From the NCBI GenBank assembly GCA_045578845.1, contig JAZNLA010000061.1:44134-108133 (forward strand): a DNA stretch of 64,000 nucleotides, written 5' to 3'. Positions within the stretch are counted from its first letter, which is position 1; each line of letters starts with the position of its first letter. This stretch comes from UMGS172 sp045578845 (GTDB lineage: Bacteria; Bacillota; Clostridia; Oscillospirales; Acutalibacteraceae). Both the position numbers and the translations under genes were made by a program. Positions 44,107 to 52,499 of the stretch are shown piece by piece. The notes under the pieces were generated by a model that saw only the letters and a list, made by a program, of their open reading frames with translations, had not been told where the DNA came from and ran no database searches.

Positions 44107-45888
44107 ATGACAAAGAATCCCACAGTTCTTAAATGGTTGGAAGATATGAAAACTCTTCTCACCCCTGACGAAGTTGTTTGGATTGACGGCTCTGCCGAGC
44201 AAACCGAAGAACTGCGTAAGTTGGCAGTAGAAACCGGCGAACTTCTTAAACTTAACGAAGAACTTTTGCCCGACTGCTATTTGCACAGAACTAAACAAAA
44301 CGACGTTGCCCGTGTAGAGGACAGAACATTTATCTGCTCTAAGGTTAAAGAAAACGCAGGTCCTACCAACAACTGGTGTGACCCCGATGAAATGTACAAA
44401 AAACTCTATGATATTGCACGCGGTTCTTACAAAGGCAAAACCATGTATATCATTCCTTATTCTATGGGCCCTATCGGCTCGCCTCTTGCTAAAATCGGTG
44501 TCGAGGTAACCGACTCGGTTTATGTTGTTCTCAACATGCTTATTATGACCAGAGTAAGTCCTAAGGTTATGGAAGTTTTGGGTGACAGTGACGACTGGGT
44601 ACGTTGCTTGCACTCGCGTTGCGACATCGACCCCGAAAAGAGATACATCTGCCAGTTCCCTGAAGACAACACCATTATTTCGGTTAACTCGGGTTACGGC
44701 GGTAACGTTCTTTTGGGTAAAAAATGTTTTGCTCTCCGTATTGCTTCTTACCAAGGTTGGAAAGAAGGCTGGATGGCAGAACATATGCTTATCTTAGGTC
44801 TTGAGAATCCTAAGGGCGAAGTTAAGTATGTTGCAGCCGCATTCCCGTCGGCTTGCGGTAAAACCAACCTCGCTATGCTTATTCCTCCCGAATATCTCCG
44901 CAAAAAAGGTTACAAGATTTGGACCGTAGGTGACGATATTGCTTGGATGAGAATAGGACCTGACGGCAGACTTTATGCCATTAACCCCGAAAACGGTTTC
45001 TTCGGCGTTGCCCCCGGCACCAACGAGAAATCCAACTTCAATGCACTTGCTTCTACTAAAAAGGGTACAATCTTCACCAACGTTGCACATGACCTTTCCA
45101 ACAACACCGTATGGTGGGAGGGACTTAATAAAGACCTGCCCCAGAATGCCGACGATTGGACCGGAAAGAAGTGGGATGCTTCTAAGTTCGATAAGGCTGA
45201 CAAGTCGACCTATGCCGCTCACCCTAACTCAAGATTTACTGCTCCTGCCGAGAACTGCCCCTGCATTTCCGAGGAGTTTGACAAGGGTGCAGGCGTTCCC
45301 ATTTCGGCTATCATCTTCGGCGGACGCCGTGCAAAATGCACACCGCTCGTATATCAATCCAAGGATTGGGAAAACGGCGTATTTATCGGTTCGGCTATGG
45401 CTTCTGAAACCACTGCCGCCGCTGCAGGTGCTGTCGGCGTAGTTCGCCGCGACCCCATGGCTATGCTCCCGTTCTGCGGATACCACATGGCTGACTACTT
45501 CCAACATTGGCTTGATATGGGCGAAAAACTCGGTGACAAGGCACCTAAGATTTTCAACGTCAACTGGTTCCGTACCGATGATGACGGCAACTTCTTGTGG
45601 CCAGGTTTCGGCGATAATATGCGTGTTCTTAACTGGATTATTGACCGTTGCGAAGGCAATGCCGACGCTACCGAAACTGCTATCGGTTATGTACCGAAGC
45701 CCGAAGACATCGATCTTACCGATCTTGATATGGATATGGATACCTTAAAGTCTATCCTTACCGTTGATAAGGATATGTGGGCAAAAGAGTGTGCTGAGAT
45801 TGAGGAGCACTACAAGAAGTTTGGCGACAAACTCCCTGAAGAACTCAGAAAGCAACTTGATGCACTTAAATCTGCGTTGGATAAATAA
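44107..45888 (+). CDS. pckA: Phosphoenolpyruvate carboxykinase, GTP type
   Basis: PckA interconverts oxaloacetate plus GTP with PEP, CO2 and GDP. The 593-aa protein is the GTP-dependent type, shown by the kinase loop FPSACGKTNLAML (about 258-270) rather than the ATP-type GLSGTGKT, plus GDDIAWM and FGGRRAKC. The start is ATG 44107; upstream open codons include the promoter itself. In fermenting gut anaerobes this enzyme often runs in the carboxylating direction toward succinate/propionate, which cannot be told from sequence. Codon use is markedly more optimised (TCT, GCT, AAC), suggesting high expression. Confidence 0.97.
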   Translation: MTKNPTVLKWLEDMKTLLTPDEVVWIDGSAEQTEELRKLAVETGELLKLNEELLPDCYLHRTKQNDVARVEDRTFICSKVKENAGPTNNWCDPDEMYKKLYDIARGSYKGKTMYIIPYSMGPIGSPLAKIGVEVTDSVYVVLNMLIMTRVSPKVMEVLGDSDDWVRCLHSRCDIDPEKRYICQFPEDNTIISVNSGYGGNVLLGKKCFALRIASYQGWKEGWMAEHMLILGLENPKGEVKYVAAAFPSACGKTNLAMLIPPEYLRKKGYKIWTVGDDIAWMRIGPDGRLYAINPENGFFGVAPGTNEKSNFNALASTKKGTIFTNVAHDLSNNTVWWEGLNKDLPQNADDWTGKKWDASKFDKADKSTYAAHPNSRFTAPAENCPCISEEFDKGAGVPISAIIFGGRRAKCTPLVYQSKDWENGVFIGSAMASETTAAAAGAVGVVRRDPMAMLPFCGYHMADYFQHWLDMGEKLGDKAPKIFNVNWFRTDDDGNFLWPGFGDNMRVLNWIIDRCEGNADATETAIGYVPKPEDIDLTDLDMDMDTLKSILTVDKDMWAKECAEIEEHYKKFGDKLPEELRKQLDALKSALDK

Positions 45889-45895
45889 TTAAAAT

Positions 45896-45927
45896 TAACC
45901 TGCCCGAATTTTTCGGGCAGGTTTTTT
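45896..45927 (+). terminator. Terminator of pckA
   Basis: AACCTGCCCGA pairs with TCGGGCAGGTT over a 5-base loop, followed by a T-run. Confidence 0.92.
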
Positions 45928-45942
45928 GTGTAAAATAAATCG

Positions 45943-45971
45943 TTGACAAAATGAATAAACTACAGTATAAT
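45943..45971 (+). promoter_or_regulatory. Consensus sigma-A promoter of the gatCAB-aspS2 operon
   Basis: TTGACA (45943-45948) and TATAAT (45966-45971), both perfect, with a 17-base spacer. Transcription should start near 45978, 20 bases into the gap before the T-box. Confidence 0.92.
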
Positions 45972-45977
45972 ATGGTA

Positions 45978-46225
45978 AATTAAGTAAAGAGGCGTAAATG
46001 GGAAGAAGTAACTGCGTCGGGTTTAAAGAGAGCCGCTCGTTTGGTGTGAGGGCGGTAAATTCCTAACAGCGAATAACATCCCACAGCCGACGGAAGAAAG
46101 CGAAAGCGATTAGACCCGTCCGTGAGATAAGCGTTAATTTCTTTTGAGTGAGCCGTTTTTTGGCTAATTTGGGTGGTACCACGGAAGATGTCTTTCGTCC
46201 CTTTTTGGGATGAAGGGCTTTTATT
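45978..46225 (+). promoter_or_regulatory. T-box riboswitch, putative Asn specifier (AAC)
   Basis: The leader has T-box hallmarks in order: Stem I closed by CGTCGG (46016-46021) with CCGACG (46087-46092), the AGAGAG bulge (46027-46032), a distal GGTGTGAG loop, a specifier region reading GAATAACATCCC (46071-46082) in which AAC at 46075-46077 is the best specifier, the T-box GGGTGGTACCACGG (46171-46184), and a terminator stem CTTTCGTCCC/GGGATGAAGG followed by TTTTATTATTTTT. Uncharged tRNA-Asn would bind and allow transcription. An Asn signal fits the downstream non-discriminating AspRS plus amidotransferase, which make Asn-tRNA. Another AAC at 46064 makes the exact register provisional. Confidence 0.88.
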
Positions 46226-46245
46226 ATTTTTAGGGAGGTTTCTTA

Positions 46246-46533
46246 ATGCAGATTACTAAGGAACTGGTCGAGTATGTTGCCGAACTGTCAAGAATAAAAC
46301 TTGACGAGCAATCGACCGCAAAAATGGAAAAAGAACTCGGAGCGATTGTAGAGTACATGGAAATTTTAAACAGTCTTGACACCGAGGGTGTCGAGCCGTT
46401 GTCACACGTTTTTAATATTACAAACGTTATGCGTGAGGACGATGTAGTGCCGTCGTATGACCGTGCCGAGATACTGAAAAACGCACCCGAGCACACCGAT
46501 GAAACTGTTGTTGTGCCTAAAACCGTAGAATAA
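46246..46533 (+). CDS. gatC: Asp-tRNA(Asn)/Glu-tRNA(Gln) amidotransferase subunit C
   Basis: GatC is the small stabilising subunit of the amidotransferase. The 95-aa protein has LVEYVAELSRIKLDEQ at the start and the EPLSHVFNITNVMREDDV segment near the middle, followed by a C-terminal VVPKTVE. AGGGAGG is eight bases upstream. First gene after the T-box. Confidence 0.96.
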   Translation: MQITKELVEYVAELSRIKLDEQSTAKMEKELGAIVEYMEILNSLDTEGVEPLSHVFNITNVMREDDVVPSYDRAEILKNAPEHTDETVVVPKTVE

Positions 46534-46547
46534 GGGGGACGGAAAAC

Positions 46548-48014
46548 ATGGATATTTTAAAGATGACCGCCCTCGAAGTGGGTGCGGCAATAAAGCAAAA
46601 ACAAATTACCGCAGTCGATGCTGTAAAGCAGGTTTTGGAAAGTATTTCGAGGACCGATTGGGCGGTAAATGCATACATCACCGTAAACGGCGAAGAGGCA
46701 ATAAAAAAAGCCGAAGAAGTGCAGGCTAAAATCGACGCAGGCGAACTTGCAGGTCCTTTGGCAGGTGTGCCGATTGCCATTAAGGATAACATCTGCACTA
46801 AGGGCGTTAAAACTTCCTGTGCATCAAAAATTTTGGGTGATTTTGCACCCGTTTACAACGCTACCGTTGTTGAAAAATTAGAGGCTGAGGGTGCCATTGT
46901 GTTGGGCAAACTCAACATGGACGAATTTGCCATGGGCAGTACTTCCGAAACTTCACACTACGGCGAATGTAAAAACCCGTGGGATTTAAATAAGGTACCG
47001 GGAGGCTCGTCGGGCGGTGCAGCCGCCTCGGTTGCGGCGGGCGAAGCCGTTTGTGCTTTAGGCTCGGACACCGGCGGAAGTATCCGTCAACCCGCATCAT
47101 ACTGCGGTGTTACAGGTTTTAAACCAACCTACGGTACTGTTTCCCGTTTCGGTCTTATAGCCTACGCATCGTCGCTTGACCAAATCGGTCCCGTTGCAAA
47201 AGATGTTGCCGACTGTGCCGCAATTATGGACGTAATCAGCGGAAAAGACAGTCACGACGGCACATCGCTTGATATAGATTACCCCGAATATTTAAAATCC
47301 TTAACAGGTGATATCAGCGGCATGAAAATCGGTCTTCCCAAAGAGTGCTTTGAAACTAAAGGACTTGACGGAGAGGTTTCCCAAAAGGTTATGGCGGTTG
47401 CCGATGTACTCCGCGAAAAGGGTGCAGTGGTTGAAGAAATCAGCCTGCCTTTCCTCGATTATGTTATCCCCGCATACTATATAATAGCCGCCGCCGAGGC
47501 GAGTTCAAACCTTTCCCGTTTCGACGGTGTAAAATACGGCTTCAGAGCCGAAAATTACGACGGACTTGTTGACCTTTACAACGCAACCCGCAGTGAAGGT
47601 TTCGGCGACGAGGTTAAAAAACGTATCCTGCTCGGCACATTTGTGCTTTCAAGCGGATATTATGATGCATACTACCGCAAGGCACTTAAAGTCAAGGCGG
47701 TTATCAAGCAGAAGTTTGACGAAATATTTGCAAATTACGATTTAATTCTTTGCCCTGTAGCACCGTCTACCGCACCTAAAATAGGAGATAGCCTGTCGGA
47801 CCCCTTAAAAATGTATCTTTCGGATATTTTCACCGTTTCGGTCAATATTGCAGGTCTTCCGGGACTTTCGGTACCCTGCGGATTTGACAAAGATGGTATG
47901 CCCATAGGTGCACAGATTATCGGCCCTGCCTTGGGCGAAGAAAAGGTGCTTAATGCAGGTTACACCTACCAGCAAGCAACCGATTTCCATAAAATGACTG
48001 CGGAGGTGAAGTGA
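46548..48014 (+). CDS. gatA: Asp/Glu-tRNA amidotransferase subunit A
   Basis: GatA releases ammonia from glutamine or asparagine for transfer by GatB. The 488-aa amidase has the Lys-cisSer-Ser triad: IKDN (about Lys78), the PGGSSGGAAASVA loop and DTGGSIRQPA with the nucleophile serine. Length and order gatC-gatA-gatB are standard. It ends one base before gatB. Confidence 0.97.
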   Translation: MDILKMTALEVGAAIKQKQITAVDAVKQVLESISRTDWAVNAYITVNGEEAIKKAEEVQAKIDAGELAGPLAGVPIAIKDNICTKGVKTSCASKILGDFAPVYNATVVEKLEAEGAIVLGKLNMDEFAMGSTSETSHYGECKNPWDLNKVPGGSSGGAAASVAAGEAVCALGSDTGGSIRQPASYCGVTGFKPTYGTVSRFGLIAYASSLDQIGPVAKDVADCAAIMDVISGKDSHDGTSLDIDYPEYLKSLTGDISGMKIGLPKECFETKGLDGEVSQKVMAVADVLREKGAVVEEISLPFLDYVIPAYYIIAAAEASSNLSRFDGVKYGFRAENYDGLVDLYNATRSEGFGDEVKKRILLGTFVLSSGYYDAYYRKALKVKAVIKQKFDEIFANYDLILCPVAPSTAPKIGDSLSDPLKMYLSDIFTVSVNIAGLPGLSVPCGFDKDGMPIGAQIIGPALGEEKVLNAGYTYQQATDFHKMTAEVK

Positions 48015-48015
48015 A

Positions 48016-49458
48016 ATGGAATGGGAATTAGTAATGGGACTTGAAGTCCATGTGGAACTTGCCACAAAAACCAAAATTTTCTGTTCCTGTACAACCGAGT
48101 TCGGAGGTGACCCTAACACACATTGCTGTCCCGTTTGTACCGGTATGCCGGGCACACTTCCCGTTTTAAACAAAAAAGTACTCGAATATGCCGTAAAAGC
48201 AGGTATTGCACTTAATTGCGATATCACAAGGTATAATAAATTCGACCGTAAAAATTACTTCTACCCCGACCTACCTAAGGCATATCAGATTTCACAACTT
48301 TATCTGCCGTTTGCCAAAGACGGCAGGGTGGATATCGTAACCAGAAGCGGTAACGAAAAGTCTATCCGTATTCATGAAATCCACATGGAAGAAGATGCAG
48401 GTAAACTTGTTCACTCGGCATTCGGCGATGCAACATTCCCCGACTATAACCGTTGCGGTGTTCCGCTTATTGAAATTGTTTCCGAGCCCGATTTCCGCTC
48501 GGCGGAAGAGGTTATAGCATACCTTGAAAAGTTAAAAACCACCTTTGAATATTTAGGTATTTCGGACTGCAAAATGCAGGAAGGCTCAATGCGTGCCGAC
48601 GTTAACCTTTCGGTAAGACCAAAGGGCACTACCGAGTTCGGCACCCGTACCGAAATGAAGAATATTAACTCGTTTAAGGCTATTGAACGTGCTATTGCCT
48701 TTGAGTCGGCAAGACAGATTGAGGCCATAGAAAAGGGCGAAAAAATCGTTCAGGAAACCCGCCGTTGGGACGATAATAAAGGCAAAACCTTTGCCATGCG
48801 TTCCAAAGAAAACGCACAGGATTACCGCTATTTCCCCGAGCCCGACATTCCGCCTATCAGTATTTCAGACGAAACGGTTAAAGAATACACCGATTCTATG
48901 CCGGAATTTGCCTGTGACAAGGTTGTTCGCTATGTTGAGCAGTATTCAATTGCCAAAGCAGATGCCGAGATTATTGCAGGCTCTAAATATTTGGCAAACC
49001 TGTTTGAAAAAACCGTCGAAATTTGCGGTAACGCAAAGGAAGTACGCTACTGGATTATGAGCCAGATTATGTACTTCATGAATGAACGCGGGGTAGAGGC
49101 AAAGGATATTACGCTTTCTCCTCAAAAGTTTGCACAGTTTGTAAAAATTGTTGAAAGCGACCGTATAAACAAACAGACAGGTAAAGTAGTGTTCGAGGAA
49201 ATGTTCTTTAGTCCCGCTGATTTTGATGTTGAAAAATACATTAAGGATAACGGACTCGAACAGGTTGACGACAGCGATGCCATAAGAGAAACCGTAAAAC
49301 AGGTATTCGAAAGCAATCCCAATACGGTAGAGCAGTACAAAAACGGTCAAACCAAGGTTGTCGGTTTCTTTGTAGGCCAGGTCATGAAAGCACTTGGCGG
49401 TAAGGCAAAACCCGATACCGTAAATAAAATAGTAAACGAAGAACTCGGCAAGTTGTAA
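48016..49458 (+). CDS. gatB: Asp/Glu-tRNA amidotransferase subunit B
   Basis: GatB activates the side chain of the mischarged tRNA and adds ammonia. The 480-aa protein starts with MGLEVHVEL, has two zinc-type cysteine pairs (FCSCTTEF and CCPVCTGMPG) near 30-50, the YFYPDLPKAYQISQ segment and a C-terminal GatB/YqeY helical tail ending in KPDTVNKIVNEELGK. Intact. Confidence 0.97.
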   Translation: MEWELVMGLEVHVELATKTKIFCSCTTEFGGDPNTHCCPVCTGMPGTLPVLNKKVLEYAVKAGIALNCDITRYNKFDRKNYFYPDLPKAYQISQLYLPFAKDGRVDIVTRSGNEKSIRIHEIHMEEDAGKLVHSAFGDATFPDYNRCGVPLIEIVSEPDFRSAEEVIAYLEKLKTTFEYLGISDCKMQEGSMRADVNLSVRPKGTTEFGTRTEMKNINSFKAIERAIAFESARQIEAIEKGEKIVQETRRWDDNKGKTFAMRSKENAQDYRYFPEPDIPPISISDETVKEYTDSMPEFACDKVVRYVEQYSIAKADAEIIAGSKYLANLFEKTVEICGNAKEVRYWIMSQIMYFMNERGVEAKDITLSPQKFAQFVKIVESDRINKQTGKVVFEEMFFSPADFDVEKYIKDNGLEQVDDSDAIRETVKQVFESNPNTVEQYKNGQTKVVGFFVGQVMKALGGKAKPDTVNKIVNEELGKL

Positions 49459-49478
49459 TCTTTGAAAGGATGAATATT

Positions 49479-50852
49479 ATGGAGTTAATAAATACCGAAA
49501 AACGCGTTGATACCACCGATATTTCCTATGTTATCGACGGTTTTAAAAAAGGAACAATCAAGGACGGCGACAGTGTAACCGTTAAGGGTACCTTGCACCG
49601 TATAAAAGAAATGAGCGGTTTCGCGTTTGTAATTTTGCGTACCGCCCGCATGACCTACCAGTGTATTTGGGAAGAAACAATATCGCAGTGCGATATTAAG
49701 GATTTCAGCGTTGAAGAATGTGTAGTAGTAGAGGGCACAATCGTTGCCGAAGAGCGTAGCCGTTTAGGTTTCGATATCCGCATCGGCACCATGAAACGCA
49801 TTTCGGGTAAGGCTGAACTTCCGCCGGTTGAAATCGGAAACGACCGTAAGATTGAAAAACTCAACCTAAACACCTTGCTCGACAACAGAATTATTACACT
49901 TCGCAACCCCAAGGTCAGAGCAATTTTGAAAATCGCCGACGGCGTTATGTATGCTTTCCGCGAGTTTTTAAGACAGGAAGGCTTTACCGAGTTTGTTCCG
50001 CCGAAAATGGTTGAATCGGGTGCCGAGGGCGGTGCCGATATGTTCGAGGTTGATTACTTTGAACGCAAGGCATATTTAAACCAAAGCCCGCAGATGTATA
50101 AGCAAATTATGGTAGGTGTTTTCCAAAAGGTTTACACAGTAGGCCCTGTTTTCCGTGCCGAAAAGTATAGCACCAACCGCCACATAAACGAGTTCCAAGG
50201 CTTGGACCTCGAAATGGGATTCATTGATTCGTTTGAGGATTTAATGGAACTTGAAGCAAGAATGTTCCAATTTATGTTTAAAACCTTAAATGAGCAGTAT
50301 GCACCCGAACTTGAGATGTATTTGGGCAAAGACGGCAGACTTCCTGAACTCACCGTTTTCCCGAAAATTAAGTTTATGGAAGCAAAACAACTCTTTGCCG
50401 ATGCACATCCCGGCGAGCAGGGCAAACGAGCTTTGTTGGAGCCCGACTTTGCACCCGAAGAGGAAAAATGGCTCGGCGAGTACTTCCTTAAAGAGCATAA
50501 TGCACCTATCGTTTTCGTAACACATTACCCAACCGTAAAACGTCCTTTCTATGCTATGGAAGACCCTCAGGACCCCAAGTTTACCTTGAGTTTCGATATG
50601 CTTCTTAACGGCCTTGAGGTTACCACAGGCGGTGAGCGTATTCACGATTACGCCGAGCAGGTAGAAAAAATGAAAAAACGCGGTATGGATATTGAGGAAT
50701 TTGAAGATTACCTCACCATGCATAAGTACGGCATGCCTCCTCACGGCGGTATGGGACTCGGTCTTGAAAGAATTGTACAAAATATTTTGGGACTTGATAA
50801 CATTAAGCAGGCAACTGCATTCCCCCGCGACCGCGACCGTCTTCGTCCGTAA
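49479..50852 (+). CDS. aspS: Aspartyl-tRNA synthetase, archaeal-type, probably non-discriminating
   Basis: A 457-aa class II synthetase without the bacterial GAD insertion, thus the archaeal/eukaryotic AspRS2 type. It has an N-terminal OB fold (about 25-130), the VESGAEGGADMFEVDYF block, motif 2 FRAEKYSTNRHINEF and motif 3 GGMGLGLERIVQNILGL, ending in the FPRDRDRLRP typical of AspRS rather than AsnRS. Placed with gatCAB behind an Asn T-box it should charge tRNA-Asn with Asp for amidation. ATG 49479 is chosen, eight bases after AAAGGA; ATG 49470 overlaps that site. Confidence 0.9.
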   Translation: MELINTEKRVDTTDISYVIDGFKKGTIKDGDSVTVKGTLHRIKEMSGFAFVILRTARMTYQCIWEETISQCDIKDFSVEECVVVEGTIVAEERSRLGFDIRIGTMKRISGKAELPPVEIGNDRKIEKLNLNTLLDNRIITLRNPKVRAILKIADGVMYAFREFLRQEGFTEFVPPKMVESGAEGGADMFEVDYFERKAYLNQSPQMYKQIMVGVFQKVYTVGPVFRAEKYSTNRHINEFQGLDLEMGFIDSFEDLMELEARMFQFMFKTLNEQYAPELEMYLGKDGRLPELTVFPKIKFMEAKQLFADAHPGEQGKRALLEPDFAPEEEKWLGEYFLKEHNAPIVFVTHYPTVKRPFYAMEDPQDPKFTLSFDMLLNGLEVTTGGERIHDYAEQVEKMKKRGMDIEEFEDYLTMHKYGMPPHGGMGLGLERIVQNILGLDNIKQATAFPRDRDRLRP

Positions 50853-50859
50853 AATAACA

Positions 50860-50895
50860 AAATCCCCGAAACGATTTCGTTTCGGGGATTTTTGT
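50860..50895. terminator. Bidirectional terminator between aspS and the 257-aa gene
   Basis: AAATCCCCGAAACG pairs with CGTTTCGGGGATTT over a short loop, with A and T runs outside. It serves both convergent units. Confidence 0.93.
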
Positions 50896-50903
50896 TATAA
50901 AAC

Positions 50904-51677
50904 TTAAACTTCAAGTACCTTGCGGAGTTTTTTGTTCGATTTGTAATTCTTTGCGGCGGCAGCACCTGCCTGCTTTAAGAACGGGTAATCGGTAAGGTAT
51001 TTTGCGGCGGCATTGTCAAACTCAGCAGGGTTTTGACCGAACGTGCCGGCAATAATTACGGCACAGATAATGTCACCAACCAAAGCCTCACCCTCATAGT
51101 GCATATCGCCTAACATATTCCAATATTTTGTGAGTTGCTTTTTGTTTTCGGCGTCGGTCAATTCGCGGAGTTTCTGCACGCCGTATTTTTTAAAGAAATC
51201 AACATAAAGAAAATCGCCGTAGGTGGCTATTGAGAGTTTATAATCTTCTTTGTATTGCGGGAACATGGCGAGGAATTTCTGTGTAAATGCCTCAATGCCG
51301 GGGTCAGCACCCTCTGCCGCTTTTTCGGGCATGACAACCTGTTCAATGTTGCCTGCAGGTGTGGTGACGATTTTAATTCCGTTAGCCTCAGCAACAGCAG
51401 AAACAAAGTCCTCTGCAATGCATTTTGTGTCATTGGCACCGTGGTCGTTTTCGTCAAAAAGCCAAGAGGTAACAGCAGAATATACCGCTTCTTCACCTTC
51501 GTCGGGGATATTTGCAACCGAAAGTACAAATTGTTTTGCAGAATCGTTATAACTTACTTTGTACTGCTTTTCTGTACCTTTAAAGATACCTGTGTCTTGG
51601 CCGGCAGTAGAAAAACCGTTGGAATTCATGAATTCGTGCATATTAGAGCAAACTTCTTTTATATAGGTAACATTCAT
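50904..51677 (-). CDS. Conserved-looking cytoplasmic protein of unknown function
   Basis: I do not recognise this 257-aa protein. It has no signal or membrane segment. The N-terminal 115 residues look like an alpha/beta domain (KQYKVSYNDSAKQFVLSVANI), followed by a Pro/Glu linker and an Ala-rich helical C-terminal half (LVGDIICAVIIAGTFGQNPAEF) ending in a basic NYKSNKKLRKVLEV tail. Good promoter, ribosome site (GGAGTG) and shared terminator support a real gene. Codon use is like its neighbours. Confidence 0.8.
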   Translation of the reverse strand: MNVTYIKEVCSNMHEFMNSNGFSTAGQDTGIFKGTEKQYKVSYNDSAKQFVLSVANIPDEGEEAVYSAVTSWLFDENDHGANDTKCIAEDFVSAVAEANGIKIVTTPAGNIEQVVMPEKAAEGADPGIEAFTQKFLAMFPQYKEDYKLSIATYGDFLYVDFFKKYGVQKLRELTDAENKKQLTKYWNMLGDMHYEGEALVGDIICAVIIAGTFGQNPAEFDNAAAKYLTDYPFLKQAGAAAAKNYKSNKKLRKVLEV

Positions 51678-51709
51678 AGATTTTACACTCCAAAGTATTA
51701 TTAGTGATT

Positions 51710-51738
51710 AGTATAACATAGAAATTTCCATTTGTCAC
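51710..51738 (-). promoter_or_regulatory. Promoter of the 257-aa gene
   Basis: On the minus strand GTGACA (51738-51733) and TATACT (51715-51710), five of six each, 17-base spacer, with an extended TGT before the -10. Confidence 0.78.
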
Positions 51739-51778
51739 TATAAAAAATAATTTTATTTGAAAAACCATAAAATTTTTG

Positions 51779-51807
51779 TTGACAAAGAGGAACTGTTGTG
51801 GTATATT
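51779..51807 (+). promoter_or_regulatory. Promoter of the tRNA-Thr/tRNA-Tyr unit
   Basis: TTGACA (51779-51784), 17 bases, TATATT (51802-51807). Confidence 0.85.
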
Positions 51808-51829
51808 ATTTAGGCACTAAGGCACAAAT

Positions 51830-51905
51830 GCTGGTGTAGCTCAGTTGGTAGAGCAGCTGATTTGTAATCAGCAGGTCGGGGGTTCAAGTCCGTCCACCAG
51901 CTCCA
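51830..51905 (+). tRNA. tRNA-Thr (anticodon TGT)
   Basis: Acceptor strands GCTGGTG and CACCAGC pair fully, with encoded CCA (51903-51905). The D arm has AGCTCAGTTGGTAGAGC, the anticodon stem GCTGA/TCAGC encloses TTTGTAA with anticodon TGT (51863-51865), and the T arm has GGTTCAAGTC. It would read ACA and other ACN threonine codons. Confidence 0.96.
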
Positions 51906-51943
51906 CTTTTGCACTGCATGGTGCCAAAAGTCAAATTAAATAT

Positions 51944-52028
51944 GGGAGTGTTCCCGAGTGGCCAAAGGGGGCAGACTGTAAATCTGTTGGCTTTGCCTTC
52001 GGTGGTCCGAATCCACCCGCTCCCACCA
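51944..52028 (+). tRNA. tRNA-Tyr (anticodon GTA), long variable arm
   Basis: Acceptor strands GGGAGTG and CGCTCCC pair with one G-U, CCA is encoded (52026-52028). The anticodon stem CAGA/TCTG holds CTGTAAA with anticodon GTA, and an extra arm TTGGCTTTGCC marks a class II tRNA as expected for bacterial Tyr. It lies 38 bases after tRNA-Thr and is co-transcribed. Confidence 0.96.
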
Positions 52029-52032
52029 AACG

Positions 52033-52065
52033 AAAAAGTCGTACCGAGTAGGTGCGACTTTTTTG
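52033..52065 (+). terminator. Terminator of the tRNA unit
   Basis: AAAAGTCGTACC pairs with GGTGCGACTTTT around GAGTA, followed by a T-run. Confidence 0.88.
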
Positions 52066-52072
52066 TTTGTAC

Positions 52073-52170
52073 TATTCATTTTTCATTATTCATTCCTTCA
52101 ATATTCATTAACGACTTTTTAAATGAATATTGAATATTGAAATCGCTTCGCTAATGAATAATGAATAATT
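52073..52170. repeat. Long imperfect inverted repeat (MITE-like), AT-rich
   Basis: Left arm elements ATTCATTATTCATT (about 52082-52093 and flanks) and TTCAATATTCATT (52098-52110) recur as complements AATGAATATTGAA (52122-52134) and AATGAATAATGAAT (52153-52166). No coding potential. The stretch could fold into a hairpin of nearly 100 bases. Two related TGAATATTGAA units are tandem. Confidence 0.7.
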
Positions 52171-52184
52171 TATGTGTTTTATCA

Positions 52185-52320
52185 CCCCATTTATTACCCC
52201 ACTTATTGCACCATTTTATGTGCAATAAATTTAATTTGCCATTTATCCCGCCAAATTAACTTTTAACTGCCATTTAAACTGTCATTTATACTGCCATTTT
52301 TGGCAGGTATCTAAATTGCA
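52185..52320. repeat. Degenerate tandem array of a CCATTTAT-type unit
   Basis: At least six imperfect copies of (TG)CCATTTAT or close variants occur at about 12-20 base intervals, e.g. CCCCATTTATTA, TTTGCCATTTATCC, ACTGCCATTTAAAC, ACTGTCATTTATAC and ACTGCCATTTTTGG. On the minus strand they read ATGGCAGTATAA-like, each too short to be a gene. Function unknown. Confidence 0.55.
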
Positions 52321-52335
52321 CACACCACGCAAAAC

Positions 52336-52380
52336 AAAAACAGCACCCGACTTTCAAACAAAAGTTAGGTGCTGTTTTTT
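52336..52380. terminator. Orphan terminator without an adjacent gene
   Basis: ACAGCACC...ACTTT pairs with AAAGTTAGGTGCTGT (15 bp with one mismatch and one wobble) with A-run before and six T after. It is 270 bases downstream of the tRNA terminator and 120 bases upstream of gldA, so it ends no visible gene. It may mark an sRNA from the repeat region or the scar of a lost gene. Confidence 0.7.
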
Positions 52381-52442
52381 ATCGCTTCGACGGCAAGTTG
52401 GCATTTTGGGGTGATGTTGTAAAAATATTCTCCCCTAACATA

Positions 52443-52471
52443 TTGACATATTTTGACTTTTAAGATAGAAT
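52443..52471 (+). promoter_or_regulatory. Promoter of the glycerol dehydrogenase gene
   Basis: TTGACA (52443-52448), 17 bases, TAGAAT (52466-52471). A second overlapping TTGACT (52453-52458) could work with TATAAA (52474-52479) at short spacing. Confidence 0.72.
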
Positions 52472-52499
52472 TGTATAAAAAAGCACAAGGAGAATGAAA

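Noticed and set aside
44086..44784. 232-codon open frame opposite pckA
   Set aside because: Antisense shadow of the strongly biased pckA codons; no ribosome site or recognisable domain.
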